From Lewinellaceae bacterium (lineage in GTDB: Bacteria; Bacteroidota; Bacteroidia; Chitinophagales; Saprospiraceae), in the NCBI GenBank assembly GCA_016710765.1, contig JADJUJ010000008.1:186001-250000 (forward strand): a stretch of DNA of 64,000 bases, in the 5' to 3' direction. Shown here one piece after another: positions 27,262 through 37,127 of this stretch. The translations under genes and the position numbers were made by a program. The notes below the pieces were generated by a model, which searched no databases, had not been told where the DNA came from, and was given only the letters and a program-made list of their open reading frames with translations. Within the stretch, counting starts at the first letter, position 1. Each line of letters starts with the position of its first letter.

Positions 27262-28131
27262 TCAGGCTCCCAAATACGATTTGAGCAATTTGCTGCGGCT
27301 GGTAGCGCGCAGTTTGTTGATCGCTTTGTCTTTGATCTGACGCACGCGCTCACGGGTCAGGCCAAAACGCTCACCAATGTCTTCCAGCGACATGGGGTGT
27401 TCCACGCCAATGCCGAAATACAGTTTGATCACATCACACTGCCGCTCGGTGAGTGTACCCAGGGAACGCTCAATTTCGCGGCGAAGCGAATCGGCGTAAT
27501 CCAGGTGCGTATCGGTACCAGGCATGGCGTTGTTCTCCAGCACGTCGAGCAGGGAATTGTCTTCACCCTCTACGAACGGTGCGTCCATGGAAACGTGACG
27601 GGCGGCAACGCCGAGCGTGGTTTCCACTTCTTCGGTGGTAATTTCGAGGAGTTCAGCGAGTTCTTCCGGACTTGGTTCGCGTTCAAAGTTCTGCTCCAGT
27701 TCGGAGAAGGCTTTGTTGATTTTATTCAGCGAGCCCACTTTGTTGAGCGGAAGGCGCACAATACGCGATTGCTCGGCCAAAGCCTGCAGGATCGACTGGC
27801 GAATCCACCACACGGCGTAGGATATAAATTTAAAACCACGGGTTTCGTCGAAGCGCTGGGCGGCTTTGATCAAACCAAGGTTACCTTCATTGATCAGGTC
27901 GGAGAGACTCAGACCCTGATTCTGGTACTGCTTGGCTACAGAAACAACGAAACGGAGATTGGCTTTGGTCAGTTTTTCGAGGGCAATCTGATCGCCTTGT
28001 TTGATGCGCTTGGCGAGGTCCACTTCTTCTTCCGGTGTGAGGAGGTCCACTTTTCCAATTTCCTGGAGATATTTTTCGAGGGATTGGCTTTCGCGGTTGG
28101 TAATGGACTTCGTAATCTTTAGTTGCCTCAT
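27262..28131 (-). CDS. rpoD: Primary RNA polymerase sigma factor (sigma-A/RpoD, Bacteroidota short form)
   Basis: 289 residues. Region 1.2 is SLEKYLQEIGKVDLLTPEEE. Region 2 runs NLRFVVSVAKQYQNQGL, EGNLGLIKAAQRFD and YAVWWIRQSILQAL (-10 recognition and melting). Region 3 follows, with region 4 as LTERQCDVIKLYFGIG and the helix-turn-helix FGLTRERVRQIKDKAINKL. There is no region 1.1, which is normal for the Bacteroidota housekeeping sigma that reads TTTG/TAnnTTTG promoters. It is transcribed alone with its own terminator. The 268 bp upstream (28132-28399) is AT-rich and holds its promoter, but I could not place the boxes with confidence. Confidence 0.95.
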   Translation of the reverse strand: MRQLKITKSITNRESQSLEKYLQEIGKVDLLTPEEEVDLAKRIKQGDQIALEKLTKANLRFVVSVAKQYQNQGLSLSDLINEGNLGLIKAAQRFDETRGFKFISYAVWWIRQSILQALAEQSRIVRLPLNKVGSLNKINKAFSELEQNFEREPSPEELAELLEITTEEVETTLGVAARHVSMDAPFVEGEDNSLLDVLENNAMPGTDTHLDYADSLRREIERSLGTLTERQCDVIKLYFGIGVEHPMSLEDIGERFGLTRERVRQIKDKAINKLRATSRSKLLKSYLGA

Positions 28132-28399
28132 GTGCTATCCGTTCAAATTTTATTTAGCTGCAAAGTTACAATAAAGTAATCTCCGCTGTCAAGGTTTTTT
28201 TAACCTGAAGCCGGAGTTTTTGTGAATTTGGGCGATTTTTTTTGCAGCAGTCAATTTAAAACAACAGAAATTTAATTTTGTTCAGTTGTTTATTGGCTGC
28301 ATGGGTTAAAATTTTATTCAGCGAGAGCGCCTTTTGGGGTAGTGAATATTCTATTTTTCACAAAAGTGTGTCTGCCGTTGGATGTTCCTTGCTTTTGGA

Positions 28400-30195
28400 C
28401 TAACGCAGAATCACCAGTTTTTGTTCCCTGACCTGCACGCCGTCGCTCATACGCACGGAATAAATGCCTTGGGGGAAGTCGCCGGCTTGCAAAAAGTAGT
28501 TCGACTGGCCCTCTTGGGGATTATCCCGGAATGGATGGTGCGCACGGTTTGTCCGTACATGTTCACCAGGCTGATGGTGCCAACCGTCCGTACAGGGGCA
28601 TCTACGGGAATCACCGTGATGGCGCTGGCCGGGTTGGGGTATACGATGCCCAAATGGATAAACGGTGGAAACTGGCTGCTGGAGAAATTACCGCTGACGT
28701 GGAATTTCCACCAGCCATCCGGAGCGGGGAGTGGGCGAAGGCCGTTTTTGCCGCTGACGGCATTGGCTTCGATGTAGTAATAAACATCAGTTCCGGCAAA
28801 TTGGGCAGGCAGGTTGCCCATCCACACGTTGGCGGTGTCGAGCGGGCTCCAGGGCGTCATGTCGACGGATTGCCAGGTTCCGTTCAGCGGATCGGTGGTG
28901 TACCAAACTTTTGCGTTGCTGATGCCGCTGCGGTGCTGGATCGTGGCATGCACAGGATATCCAAGGGTTCCTATTGCTTGGTCGATGTCTTCCAGCGGCC
29001 GGTGCACGATGCGAAGTGGATCTGCCACGCCGATTTCTTTGGTAATGCAATGGATGGCGCCCAGGCTGGGGATGATGCTGTTGCAATTGATGCCGACAAT
29101 TTTATAGCCAGGCAGCGATTGCTCCCAAATGCGCTGTGCCGTTGTATCGTATTTTTGCTCATAAAAAGGCACGAGAACTGTTTTGTTGACAAAAACAGCA
29201 TTGGCATAGGTGCGGTAGTCGCCACCATTGTTGGGGTAGCTGGTGCCTTCCGGCGGCATGGGGATGCGAATGACCTTGAAAGGCGTACCAAACGACGCGG
29301 TGTAGTTGCTCAGCACATATTGGATGTTTGCCTCAATTTGGGGGCCGTCGGCAATGCCCTGCGGATATTGGCCCACCAGCAGGGTCTGCTCGTCGAGGAG
29401 TTTCATGTGCATGTCGATGTGGTGAATCACATCGTAGGGTAGGGGATTCATTTTAGGGTAAGTATGGATGCCCATGAAATCGTACATGATGGCATCTACC
29501 TCGGCTTCTGAGTGGTTGCTGAGGCCATATTGGTTGTTGGGGCCGTTTTCATCCAACACGAGTTTGGAGGAAAATCCCATACCCATGCCGTCCGACATAA
29601 AGTTGCCGCCGGTATGTACCATGTCGGTTGGTAAGGTGTTGGTGCGGAAAATGGGCACGTTCAGGTAGTTGGCTATCGGTACCGGGAGGGCATCGTCCAG
29701 CGGGCGGGGGCGGTTGTAGATCCAGTCGATGATGTACAGAGAATCCACATCGTTGCCATACACGCAGTTGGGGCCGTAATCACGCACCCAAATAGAGTTG
29801 CTGGGGGCGACCAGGAAAGTGACGTTGGAGCTCAGGTCGACACCCTGGCCGCTGAGGTAGTTTTGGGCGGTGGTAACGGTATTTTGGTTGTTGCAGCACA
29901 CAATGACGTTGCATTCTTCGCGGGCGTTGCGCACAATTTCTGTCAGGATGGCCTGCTGTCCCTGCCAGGTAATCACCAGGGCCTGCAGTTCTTCCCATTC
30001 GGCCATGGTGCGCACTGGAACCGGCGGGGCTTCACCGCTGCTTTCGGTTTGGGCGAGCACTGGCTTGTAATCGCGCATGGTCACGCGTTCCTGAGGAGTT
30101 AGGTTTCGGGGAAGTTCGGGGCTGAGTTGTTGGGCTGCGAGTGGGCCGATGGCCAATGTCAGCAGCAAAAAAAGGCTGGGTAACCGTTTAGACAT
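28400..30195 (-). CDS. T9SS-secreted agmatine/peptidyl-arginine deiminase family protein, one frameshift
   Basis: The start MSKRLPSLFLLLTLAIGPLAAQ (30195) is a signal peptide. The catalytic domain has all guanidino-modifying hallmarks: SIWVRDYGPN (Asp), HTGGNFMSDG, HHIDMHMKLL (His-x-Asp), NGGDYRTYANAVFVN and the nucleophile Cys in GAIHCITKE (about residue 382). An Ig-like module follows (VWYTTDPLNGTW, then VYYYIEANA) and a sorting domain GIVYPNPASAITVI. The frame breaks near 28530; the next frame ends NYFLQAGDFPQGIYSVRM...QKLVILR at 28400, completing the type IX signal. The domain order of catalytic part, Ig module and sorting domain parallels Porphyromonas PPAD. Activity could be on agmatine, free arginine or protein arginine; the sequence does not decide. 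Confidence 0.88.
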
Positions 30196-30311
30196 ATCGG
30201 AAATTTGAAATTTTAAGCTGGGGTGAAGTGTCAGTTTAATTTGTCGGAAAAATGAAGCCAATTGAAGCGTGTGTAAAGATAAGGTGTTTTAGGGGAAGTA
30301 CAGATGCCTTT

Positions 30312-30511
30312 AGTTGGAGTTTAGCCATTGGGTGTTGGTCTTTGGCTTCGATCCCGGTTATTGGGGCCTTGTGAAATCAAATACCGAAGAAATCGGAATT
30401 AAATTTTGAACACCCTTTTCAAAACAGCATGTGCATTATTTATCAACGAATATTTTGTTAAAAACTAATGCATTGAAGACCAAATAGTTAATCCTTCGGA
30501 GCAAAGCCAAA
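30312..30511 (+). mobile_element. 180-200-bp TIR element, copy 1
   Basis: It is homologous, in inverted orientation, to 57680-57859 over its full length. Its ends, TTAGCCATTGGGTGTTGGTC and GGAGCAAAGCCAA, are imperfect inverted repeats containing GTCTTTGGCTT. Compared with copy 2 it carries ~35 extra bases (about 30445-30480, ending GAAGACCAA). No ORF. A GGCGCGC/GCGCGCC hairpin follows at about 30523-30540, near the 3' end of the Crp-type gene. The gap 30196-30651 contains nothing else recognisable. Confidence 0.8.
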
Positions 30512-30651
30512 AATGAAAATGACGGCGCGCCATTGCGCGCCGCCATTGAACAAAACCCATTCTATCGTATGAAGCAAAACTATATTCTGAAGCGTATTGT
30601 TTCTGTTTTATGCCTTGGCACTCAGGCCAATGACTATTGTCTGGTACCTGT

Positions 30652-31338
30652 TCAGACAGCGATGGGCAAGGAGCTCAAATCGCGGAACAGTATTTTTTTG
30701 CGGTTGAAGTACAGCACATTGGAGCGTTTCAGCTGGTTGAGCACGGCCGTAACCATTTGCCGGCTGGTACCGGTAAGGTCGGCAATGTCCTGGTGGGTCA
30801 TGTTGTGCTTTACCAGGGTTTCAAAACCAATGCGTTTGCCGTGTTCGAGGCCCATTTGATGGAGGAACTCTACGATGCGGCTCTTGGAATCCTTCAGTAC
30901 CACATTTTCCAGTTGTCCTTCGGTATAGCGCAGGCGTTCGCCCAGGAAATGCAGCAGCGATTGTGCGAAGGCGAAATTCCGGCGCATGACATTGAGCAGC
31001 AACTGGCCGTCGATTTCCAGTACTTCCACGCAATCGTCCATAACGTAGGCAAAATCGCGGCGCTCTTTGTCGCCAGTAAGGAAGGATTCTCCAAAAATAT
31101 TTTCCGGGCGCAAAACGTACTTGATGATGTCTTTTTTCTCGGAATGGACGGTTACCTTCACCAGGCCTTTGAGCAGGACATATACTTTATCGGCTGCTTG
31201 TCCGGGCTTGTACACCACCTGATGTTTGCTGTAACGCTGCAGGACAGCGCTTTGCAGGACGAGGCTTTGTTCTTCCGGGCTGAGTACAGCGAAGAGGGGA
31301 ATATTGTCCAGTTTCTGCAAGGTTATCTTAATTTCCAT
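30652..31338 (-). CDS. Crp/Fnr-family transcription regulator
   Basis: 228 residues. The N-terminal cyclic-nucleotide-binding fold runs from IPLFAVLSPEEQ through VYKPGQAADKVYVLLKGLVK to RPENIFGESFLTGDKERRDF. After the dimer helix (FAQSLLHFLGERLR) comes the winged helix-turn-helix MTHQDIADLTGTSRQMVTAVLNQL. The phosphate-binding cassette lacks the canonical RxS of cAMP binders (it reads GESFLTGDKERRD), so the ligand may differ or be absent. It has no Cys cluster, so it is not an Fnr-type oxygen sensor. It is a single gene, divergent from the ECF sigma gene with 269 bp between them. Confidence 0.9.
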   Translation of the reverse strand: MEIKITLQKLDNIPLFAVLSPEEQSLVLQSAVLQRYSKHQVVYKPGQAADKVYVLLKGLVKVTVHSEKKDIIKYVLRPENIFGESFLTGDKERRDFAYVMDDCVEVLEIDGQLLLNVMRRNFAFAQSLLHFLGERLRYTEGQLENVVLKDSKSRIVEFLHQMGLEHGKRIGFETLVKHNMTHQDIADLTGTSRQMVTAVLNQLKRSNVLYFNRKKILFRDLSSLPIAV

Positions 31339-31607
31339 GGCCGTTCAATCGAGTAGTTATCGTGTTTTGTGCTGTGTTGTTGCTTTAAAGACAAATGCTG
31401 CCGGGAAATCCCCTATGCTGCGGAGGAAAATAATTTTTGCAAACGCTGTTTGTTTAAGAGGGAAAACACTGTATTTTTGATGTTTTTAGAATTGTTGTTG
31501 GTTTTTTGGGCTATTTTGCATTTTAATTCTAAAAGTGAGCCGCAATATTATTCCTTGCCAAATAATAATTTTTTTAGAATTTTACACCTGTAACGATTCC
31601 AGGAGCC

Positions 31608-32210
31608 ATGTACACAGAAGAATTACCTCAAGAAGCGTTGTTAGATGCCCTCCGGGCAGGCGATGCTGCTGCGTTTCGGCAATTGTTCGAGCAGTACTAT
31701 CCTGGCCTTGTATCGGGTTTGCGACGCTTTGTTGGGGAGGATCAGCAGTGCAAGGATATCGTGCAGGATGTGTTTGTAGAGCTGTGGAACAAGCGGGAAA
31801 ACCTGCAAATCCACACCAACCTGGGGGCTTATCTGCGCAAGGCTTCTGTTAATAAGGCCTTGAATCACCTGAAGCAAACACAGCGGTTCAGCACGGAGGA
31901 TGCCGACCGCCTGCCAGAAACGGCCGACCCTCAAGCGGAACTGCTGCAAGCACAGGATGCACTGGAGATTAGGGAGCAGGCCCTGGCAGACGCTATTGAG
32001 GCTTTGCCGGAAAAGTGCCGACAGGTATTTGTGCTAAGCCGTTTTGAAAACATGTCGCACAAACAAATCGCCGCAGAACTGGGCATTTCTACCAAAACCA
32101 TTGAAAATCAAATCACCAAAGCCATGCGATTGCTCCGGGAAGCGCTGCTAAAAGGTGGCGGAATGTCGCCTGTTGTCATTTCCATGCTTATTTGGTGCCT
32201 ATCCACGTAG
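31608..32210 (+). CDS. ECF RNA polymerase sigma factor (FecI-type, Bacteroidota family)
   Basis: 200 residues. Region 2 is AAFRQLFEQYYPGLVSGLRR, then CKDIVQDVFVELWNKRENL and LGAYLRKASVNKALNHL. Region 4 is EALPEKCRQVFVLSRFENMS followed by the HTH SHKQIAAELGISTKTIENQI. A hydrophobic tail (VVISMLIWCL) is typical of this family. It is followed by an anti-sigma FecR, a TonB-dependent receptor with STN domain and a DUF4249 lipoprotein, forming a cell-surface signalling and uptake set. The intergenic DNA before it is strongly AT-rich and should hold its promoter. Confidence 0.92.
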   Translation: MYTEELPQEALLDALRAGDAAAFRQLFEQYYPGLVSGLRRFVGEDQQCKDIVQDVFVELWNKRENLQIHTNLGAYLRKASVNKALNHLKQTQRFSTEDADRLPETADPQAELLQAQDALEIREQALADAIEALPEKCRQVFVLSRFENMSHKQIAAELGISTKTIENQITKAMRLLREALLKGGGMSPVVISMLIWCLST

Positions 32211-32239
32211 GGGATATCCTTACTTCGGTTGTCTTACCC

Positions 32240-33265
32240 ATGAAAACCAAATTAACACATCAAAACGACACTATGTCTGAAAATGTACACCTTTTGCTTT
32301 TGCTCCAATCGGAATCTGGCCCACTGGCGCCGGATGACGCGGCTGCGCTGGCGGAGTGGTTGAAAGACCCTGCGCATGCCCGGCTGGCCCGGGAGTACAA
32401 AGCCATTTGGGAAAAAAGCGAAGTTTACCAACCCGAAGTTCCAGTGGATACGACTGCCGATTTTCAGCGGGTTTGGGCAAAAATAGAAGCACAGGAGGCT
32501 GTAAAAGGACGCCGTATTTCGATGCGGACCTGGTTGCGGGTAGCTGCTGCGCTGCTTATTTTGTTGGCGGCCGTGGGCTTGTTCCGCAGTTGGGACACTG
32601 GTGCTGGCACCCTGCAAACGGCCATGGCAGATGCCTCTGGCGCGAAAGCTCTGGTGCTGCCCGACGGCACGCAGGTTTGGCTGAGGGCAAATGCCAGTTT
32701 GGAATACCCCGAAGTTTTTGATGCCAAAACGCGCATTGTCCACCTGAAGGGTGAGGCCATTTTTGATGTAGCGCATGCCAACGCCCATCCGTTCCGGGTA
32801 GCGTTGGCCAATGGCGGTATCGTTGAAGTACTGGGTACCCGTTTTGCCATCCGTCAGGAGGCGCAGGGCGAAACCGTAGTGGTGCAGCGCGGGAAAGTGC
32901 GCTTTCAGCCCGTTTCGGGCGATAAGGGCGTGGTACTCACGGCTGGTGAGCGCGCACAGTTCGATCATGCCACCCGTCGGATTCAACTTTCGCAAGCCCT
33001 TACCTACAACGAACTGGCCTGGCAAACCGGCGGACTGGAGTTTATCAACACGCCATTACGCCAGGTGGTCGCCGACCTCCAGGCTTTTTACCACGTAAAA
33101 ATCGAATTGACCAATAATAAACTGAACGATTGTACCCTCACCGCGCCACTGTCCAATCAGCCCATCGATCAGTTGCTGGAAACCCTCAGCCTTACCTACC
33201 AAATTAAAGTGGAGCACCCGAAGCCCGACACGTATGTGCTCAAGGGCGGGGTGTGCCCAGATTAA
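32240..33265 (+). CDS. FecR-family anti-sigma factor with DUF4974
   Basis: The start at 32240 (MKTKLTHQNDT) or the internal Met 11 codons later is plausible. The cytoplasmic N-terminal sigma-binding part (LAEWLKDPAHARLAREYKAI) precedes one transmembrane helix (VAAALLILLAAVGLF, about residues 96-112). The periplasmic FecR domain contains LPDGTQVWLRANASLEYP and VHLKGEAIFDVAHANAHPF. The C-terminal DUF4974/STN-like domain has FINTPLRQVVADLQAFYHVK and CTLTAPLSNQPIDQLLETLS. It transmits the receptor's signal to the ECF sigma factor encoded 30 bp upstream. Confidence 0.92.
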   Translation: MKTKLTHQNDTMSENVHLLLLLQSESGPLAPDDAAALAEWLKDPAHARLAREYKAIWEKSEVYQPEVPVDTTADFQRVWAKIEAQEAVKGRRISMRTWLRVAAALLILLAAVGLFRSWDTGAGTLQTAMADASGAKALVLPDGTQVWLRANASLEYPEVFDAKTRIVHLKGEAIFDVAHANAHPFRVALANGGIVEVLGTRFAIRQEAQGETVVVQRGKVRFQPVSGDKGVVLTAGERAQFDHATRRIQLSQALTYNELAWQTGGLEFINTPLRQVVADLQAFYHVKIELTNNKLNDCTLTAPLSNQPIDQLLETLSLTYQIKVEHPKPDTYVLKGGVCPD

Positions 33266-33286
33266 ACCAGCATTATTTCTATTTTT

Positions 33287-33335
33287 GAAAAACCGGATTC
33301 ATGCCATCACCACGGGTACGAATCCGGTTTTTTCG
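33287..33335 (+). terminator. Rho-independent terminator after fecR-like gene
   Basis: Stem GAAAAACCGGATTC / GAATCCGGTTTTTTC with a 19-base loop and a T-run in the 3' arm. It separates sigma/anti-sigma transcription from the receptor gene. Confidence 0.75.
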
Positions 33336-33448
33336 TTTTAATCACCATGGGGGATATTCGGAGTTTATTCTGACAACTTAAGGTGTAAAAATTCGCCATT
33401 CCTGCATTCTGCGCGCGCCACTGTGCCCGTACTTCCTTAACTTGTGGC

Positions 33449-36118
33449 GTGTTTCCATTCCCAACAACCCTACTGTACAGGTACAGCCTGCTGTTGTGCC
33501 TGTTGCTGCCTGTAAGTATCCAGGCACAGGATTTGCTTGACCGGAAACTGGAATTTGAGTGCCGGGACTGCAAACCAGGGCAGGCCCTGGTGAACCTCAG
33601 CCGGGCTTCGGGCATAAACATCGTGTTCAGCGAGCGCTTTTTTGCCGACTGTCCACGCCTGGATCTCCCTCGCTCGGAAGAGAAAATGGCCATTTGGCTC
33701 GACCGCATTTGTGCCTGTAGCAAGCTTTCCTACCGAGAGGTGGGTGGGCAAATTGCCCTCTTCCGCCGCCTGCAGCGCTATTCTTTCAGCGGATTTGTGG
33801 TGGATGAAGAAACGGGAGAGCGAATCATCGGTGCTTCCCTTCGGGTGCTGAACGACCGCACCATGGGCGTCATCAGCAACGAATTTGGGTATTTTAGCCT
33901 AACGCTGGAGGAAGGGGATTATACCTTTTTCATCACTGCGGTGGGCTTTCAACCCAAACGACTGGAGTTGCCGCTCAACGGCAACCGTAAAATACAAATT
34001 GCACTTTCCCACAGCGCTCCGCTGCCGGAGGTGGTCATATCCGGAACGGTACCCGACTCCAGTCAGCGCTCCAAATTTCGGGAAGACCGCAACGGACTGC
34101 CACTTTCGCAACTCAACACCATTCCCATGCCAGGCGGTGAGGCCGATTTGCTGCGCCTCGCGGCGCTGCAACCCGGTGTACAAACCGGTGTTGATGGCCT
34201 TGGCGGATTGCACATCCGCGGTGGGAATGCCGATCAGAACCTCATTTTACTCGACGATCTGCCGGTGTACAACCCCAGCCATGCCCTGGGTTTGTTTTCC
34301 ATTTTTAGTCCGGCCACCGTGAGCAATGCCAAGTTGTGGAAAGGCGATTTTCCGGCCCGCTACGGCGGCAGGATGGCCTCCGTGCTGGATGTGCGCACCC
34401 GCGAGGGCAATTTCCGGGAGTTTCATTCCAGCGCTGCTGTGGGGCTTTTTGCCGCTTCATTTACAGTTGAGGGGCCCTTGAAACCCGATACCAGTTCGTT
34501 CATCGCCAGCGGCCGCTTCACCTATTTCCAGCCCTGGATACATTTTTTCAGCCAAAGGGATAACCTGATTACGTTTACCGGCGACCGGGTCCTGTACCGC
34601 TACAACGATTTTAACCTGAAGTGGAACTATACTTTTTCGCAGCGGCACCGCTTGTATGTGACCTTGTACAACGGTGGTGATACTTTTGGCGACAGCTTCG
34701 ACCAGCGCTATGCCAACCCCGAAGGCTTGCTGACCGACCGTTATACCCTGGGCTCCAGTTGGGGCAACCGTATTGCGGCCATTCGTTGGAACCAAACGTA
34801 TGGCAACCGGCTTTTTTCCAATACCACCCTGCGTTACAGTCGCTTTTTTTACCAAAGCCAGCTGTCGTTCAACTCCACGTTTTACTACCCGAACGGGAAA
34901 CAAAGCGTGCTGTCTGATTTTGGCCAGCTGTACCAAACGCGTATTCGCGACTGGTCGGGCAAAACCGACTTCACTTTTTTCCCCTCCAGTAAACTCACCA
35001 TGCGCTGGGGCGCGTCGTACACCCTGCACGATTTTCGCCCGGGCGCCTTGTCGGCCAACTTTTTGCTGCCCGGGCAAAGCGCTGCCGCGCTGGATTCATT
35101 GGCCAATTTGCTGCTCAACAACGAGAAACTCAGCGCCGACGAGCTCGAAGCCTACCTCGATGCGGAATGGAGGCCCTGGCAGTACTGGAAAATTGAGATG
35201 GGGCTGAACGCTTCCGTTTTTCAGATCCGGCAGGTCAACTATCCCATTCTTTTACCCCGTTTCAAGGCGGGCTGGTACGGCCGGCGCGGCTGGAACCTAT
35301 GGGGCAGTTTTACCGGGGCAGCACAAAATTTGCACCAAATTGGTTCATTTAACATCAGTTTGCCCTTCGAACTGTGGGTACCCTCCACGGCAAAAGTACC
35401 GCCAGAAAGAGGGTGGCAGACCGCCCTGGGTTTGGGCCACGACGGGCGGCAATGGCAATGGCAGGTAGAAGCCTATTACAAGCAACAAAACCGGGTGCTT
35501 AGCTTCCTGTCGGCCAATGATGCCCTTTACACCGGTGGCGCAGAGGATGCCAGTGGCTGGGAGGACCGCATTGCAGTAGGAACAGGGTACAGCAAAGGCC
35601 TGGAGGCTTCTATTGCCTGGAGCTACGGCAGCGGAAATGTGACTACCGCTTATACGCTTTCAAAGTCGATCCGGCAATTCCCCGACCTGAACTCCGGCAA
35701 CCCTTTTCCCTTCCGTTTTGATCGCCGGCACGATTTTAAAATCAACGTTCACCAGCGGATATTGCCCTGGCTTTATGCCGACCTGGGTTGGTATTTTGCA
35801 ACCGGAAACCCGATCACACTGACCGGAGTAAAATTTACCCACCATGTGCCGGAGGGCGATATCCGGCGCGATGTGTACGCTTATACCGCCATCAATGGGT
35901 ACCGATTGCCGGCGTATCACCGTTTGGATGCCTCCATTGAGGCAATGTGGGGCAGCGGGAAAGGGCGGCACAGCGTTCAATTTGGTGCGTACAATGTGTA
36001 CAATCGGAACAACCCCTTCTTTTTGTTCCTGGATACAGGCAGCGGGGTGTCTGGAAAGGCAATTCAATATACCTTGTTACCTTTACTGCCGATATTTCGG
36101 TATGAATTGAAATTTTAA
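33449..36118 (+). CDS. TonB-dependent outer-membrane receptor with STN domain
   Basis: The start is probably the GTG at 33449 (reads MFPFPTTLLYRYSLLLCLLL), giving a signal peptide ending IQAQ. Order: STN/secretin-TonB domain (residues ~25-95: CKPGQALVNLSRASGINIVF), carboxypeptidase-regulatory-like beta-sandwich (~110-190: SGFVVDEETGERIIGASLRV, SNEFGYFSLTLEEGDY), plug (~200-320: MPGGEADLLRLAALQPGVQ, LGGLHIRGGNADQNLILLDD), and a ~560-residue barrel ending IFRYELKF with terminal Phe. The STN domain is what contacts FecR in transduction-type receptors, so it should activate the sigma factor upstream. The ligand is unknown. The stop codon overlaps an ATG (TAATG) of the DUF4249 gene region. Confidence 0.9.
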   Translation: MFPFPTTLLYRYSLLLCLLLPVSIQAQDLLDRKLEFECRDCKPGQALVNLSRASGINIVFSERFFADCPRLDLPRSEEKMAIWLDRICACSKLSYREVGGQIALFRRLQRYSFSGFVVDEETGERIIGASLRVLNDRTMGVISNEFGYFSLTLEEGDYTFFITAVGFQPKRLELPLNGNRKIQIALSHSAPLPEVVISGTVPDSSQRSKFREDRNGLPLSQLNTIPMPGGEADLLRLAALQPGVQTGVDGLGGLHIRGGNADQNLILLDDLPVYNPSHALGLFSIFSPATVSNAKLWKGDFPARYGGRMASVLDVRTREGNFREFHSSAAVGLFAASFTVEGPLKPDTSSFIASGRFTYFQPWIHFFSQRDNLITFTGDRVLYRYNDFNLKWNYTFSQRHRLYVTLYNGGDTFGDSFDQRYANPEGLLTDRYTLGSSWGNRIAAIRWNQTYGNRLFSNTTLRYSRFFYQSQLSFNSTFYYPNGKQSVLSDFGQLYQTRIRDWSGKTDFTFFPSSKLTMRWGASYTLHDFRPGALSANFLLPGQSAAALDSLANLLLNNEKLSADELEAYLDAEWRPWQYWKIEMGLNASVFQIRQVNYPILLPRFKAGWYGRRGWNLWGSFTGAAQNLHQIGSFNISLPFELWVPSTAKVPPERGWQTALGLGHDGRQWQWQVEAYYKQQNRVLSFLSANDALYTGGAEDASGWEDRIAVGTGYSKGLEASIAWSYGSGNVTTAYTLSKSIRQFPDLNSGNPFPFRFDRRHDFKINVHQRILPWLYADLGWYFATGNPITLTGVKFTHHVPEGDIRRDVYAYTAINGYRLPAYHRLDASIEAMWGSGKGRHSVQFGAYNVYNRNNPFFLFLDTGSGVSGKAIQYTLLPLLPIFRYELKF

Positions 36119-36147
36119 TGCATTTTGCGTCTGCACGCGTTCACACC

Positions 36148-37088
36148 ATGACAACCACACGACCAATTCGATGGCTTTTGCTTCTGTTGATGACCAGCGG
36201 TTTAGGTGTGCACTGTGCCCGGGAAATCATCATTGATATTCCGGAAGAAGCGCCACGCATTGTAGCCATTTCCCATTTTGTAGAAGGGAGCCGTTCAAGG
36301 TAGAGGTTTCGCTCAGTCAACCGCTTTTCCAGATTGGCGAAGCGCAAATCCCGGAAACAGCCGATGTTTCTATTTCCACCAAGGGCAATTTTCTGGACAA
36401 ACTCCAGCGCACGTATGCCGACAATGATGGTCGGCTCTATTGGCTGAGCCGGGAATCCCCTGCTGCGGGCGAGGAATACACCCTGGTGGTGCGCATCGCC
36501 GGCTTGCCTGCTGTTGAGGCGGCCAGTTACATGCCTTTTCACGCCAATCTGGCGCCTACGCAAATCCTGCCTGGCGATTTAAGCAGCGAACCACTGGAAG
36601 ATGGCCGCCGTTTGTTGCGCGTCCCCCTTACCCTGGAGGTGGAGGACATGCCCGCAGAAAAGCGCTTTTTTGCCTTTGCGCTGCGGTTTGAAAACCTGGT
36701 CTACAAGTTGCAAGGTGGTGTGCAGGTGCCCGACTATACTTACGTTTCCAATGCCTTTTTCCTGGCCGACGGCCGAACGCTCTCGTTGTTGCACAACATC
36801 CCGGAGCCTGCGGTATTGGTGGATGAGAAATTTTGGAACGACAATCGGCGGACTTTGTTTCTGGATGCTTTGGTGCCCTACGATCCGGTTATGGAGCGTC
36901 CGCTCCGGATTTATGTGGAGTGGCGAACGCTCTCGGAGGAATTTTACCGCTATCACCTCTCGCTGGCCCGACAAGGCAATAACCTACCCCTGAGTGACCC
37001 GGATGCGGTGTACAACAACGTCATCGGTGGCTACGGCAATTTTTCCGGCTATTCGGTATCGGTGGACACCCTGCAAATTCCATATTAA
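36148..37088 (+). CDS. DUF4249 lipoprotein (receptor partner), one frameshift
   Basis: The start at 36148 gives a lipoprotein signal (LLLLLMTSGLGVHC, lipidated Cys about residue 24); an ATG at 36118 overlapping the receptor's stop would also work. The frame breaks near 36290 (FVEG, then EPFKVEVSLSQPL), after which ~265 residues are continuous: ISTKGNFLDKLQ-like, YWLSRESPAAGEEYTLVVRI, and the end GNNLPLSDPDAVYNNVIGGY GNFSGYSVS. This end is characteristic of DUF4249 proteins, which follow TonB-dependent receptors in Bacteroidota. It is probably a surface-exposed partner of the receptor. The 350 bp that follow hold only repeats and the promoter of the next gene. Confidence 0.82.
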
Positions 37089-37127
37089 CGTGTTCTGATA
37101 CGTTTCGCAAAAGCGTTTTCGCAGATT

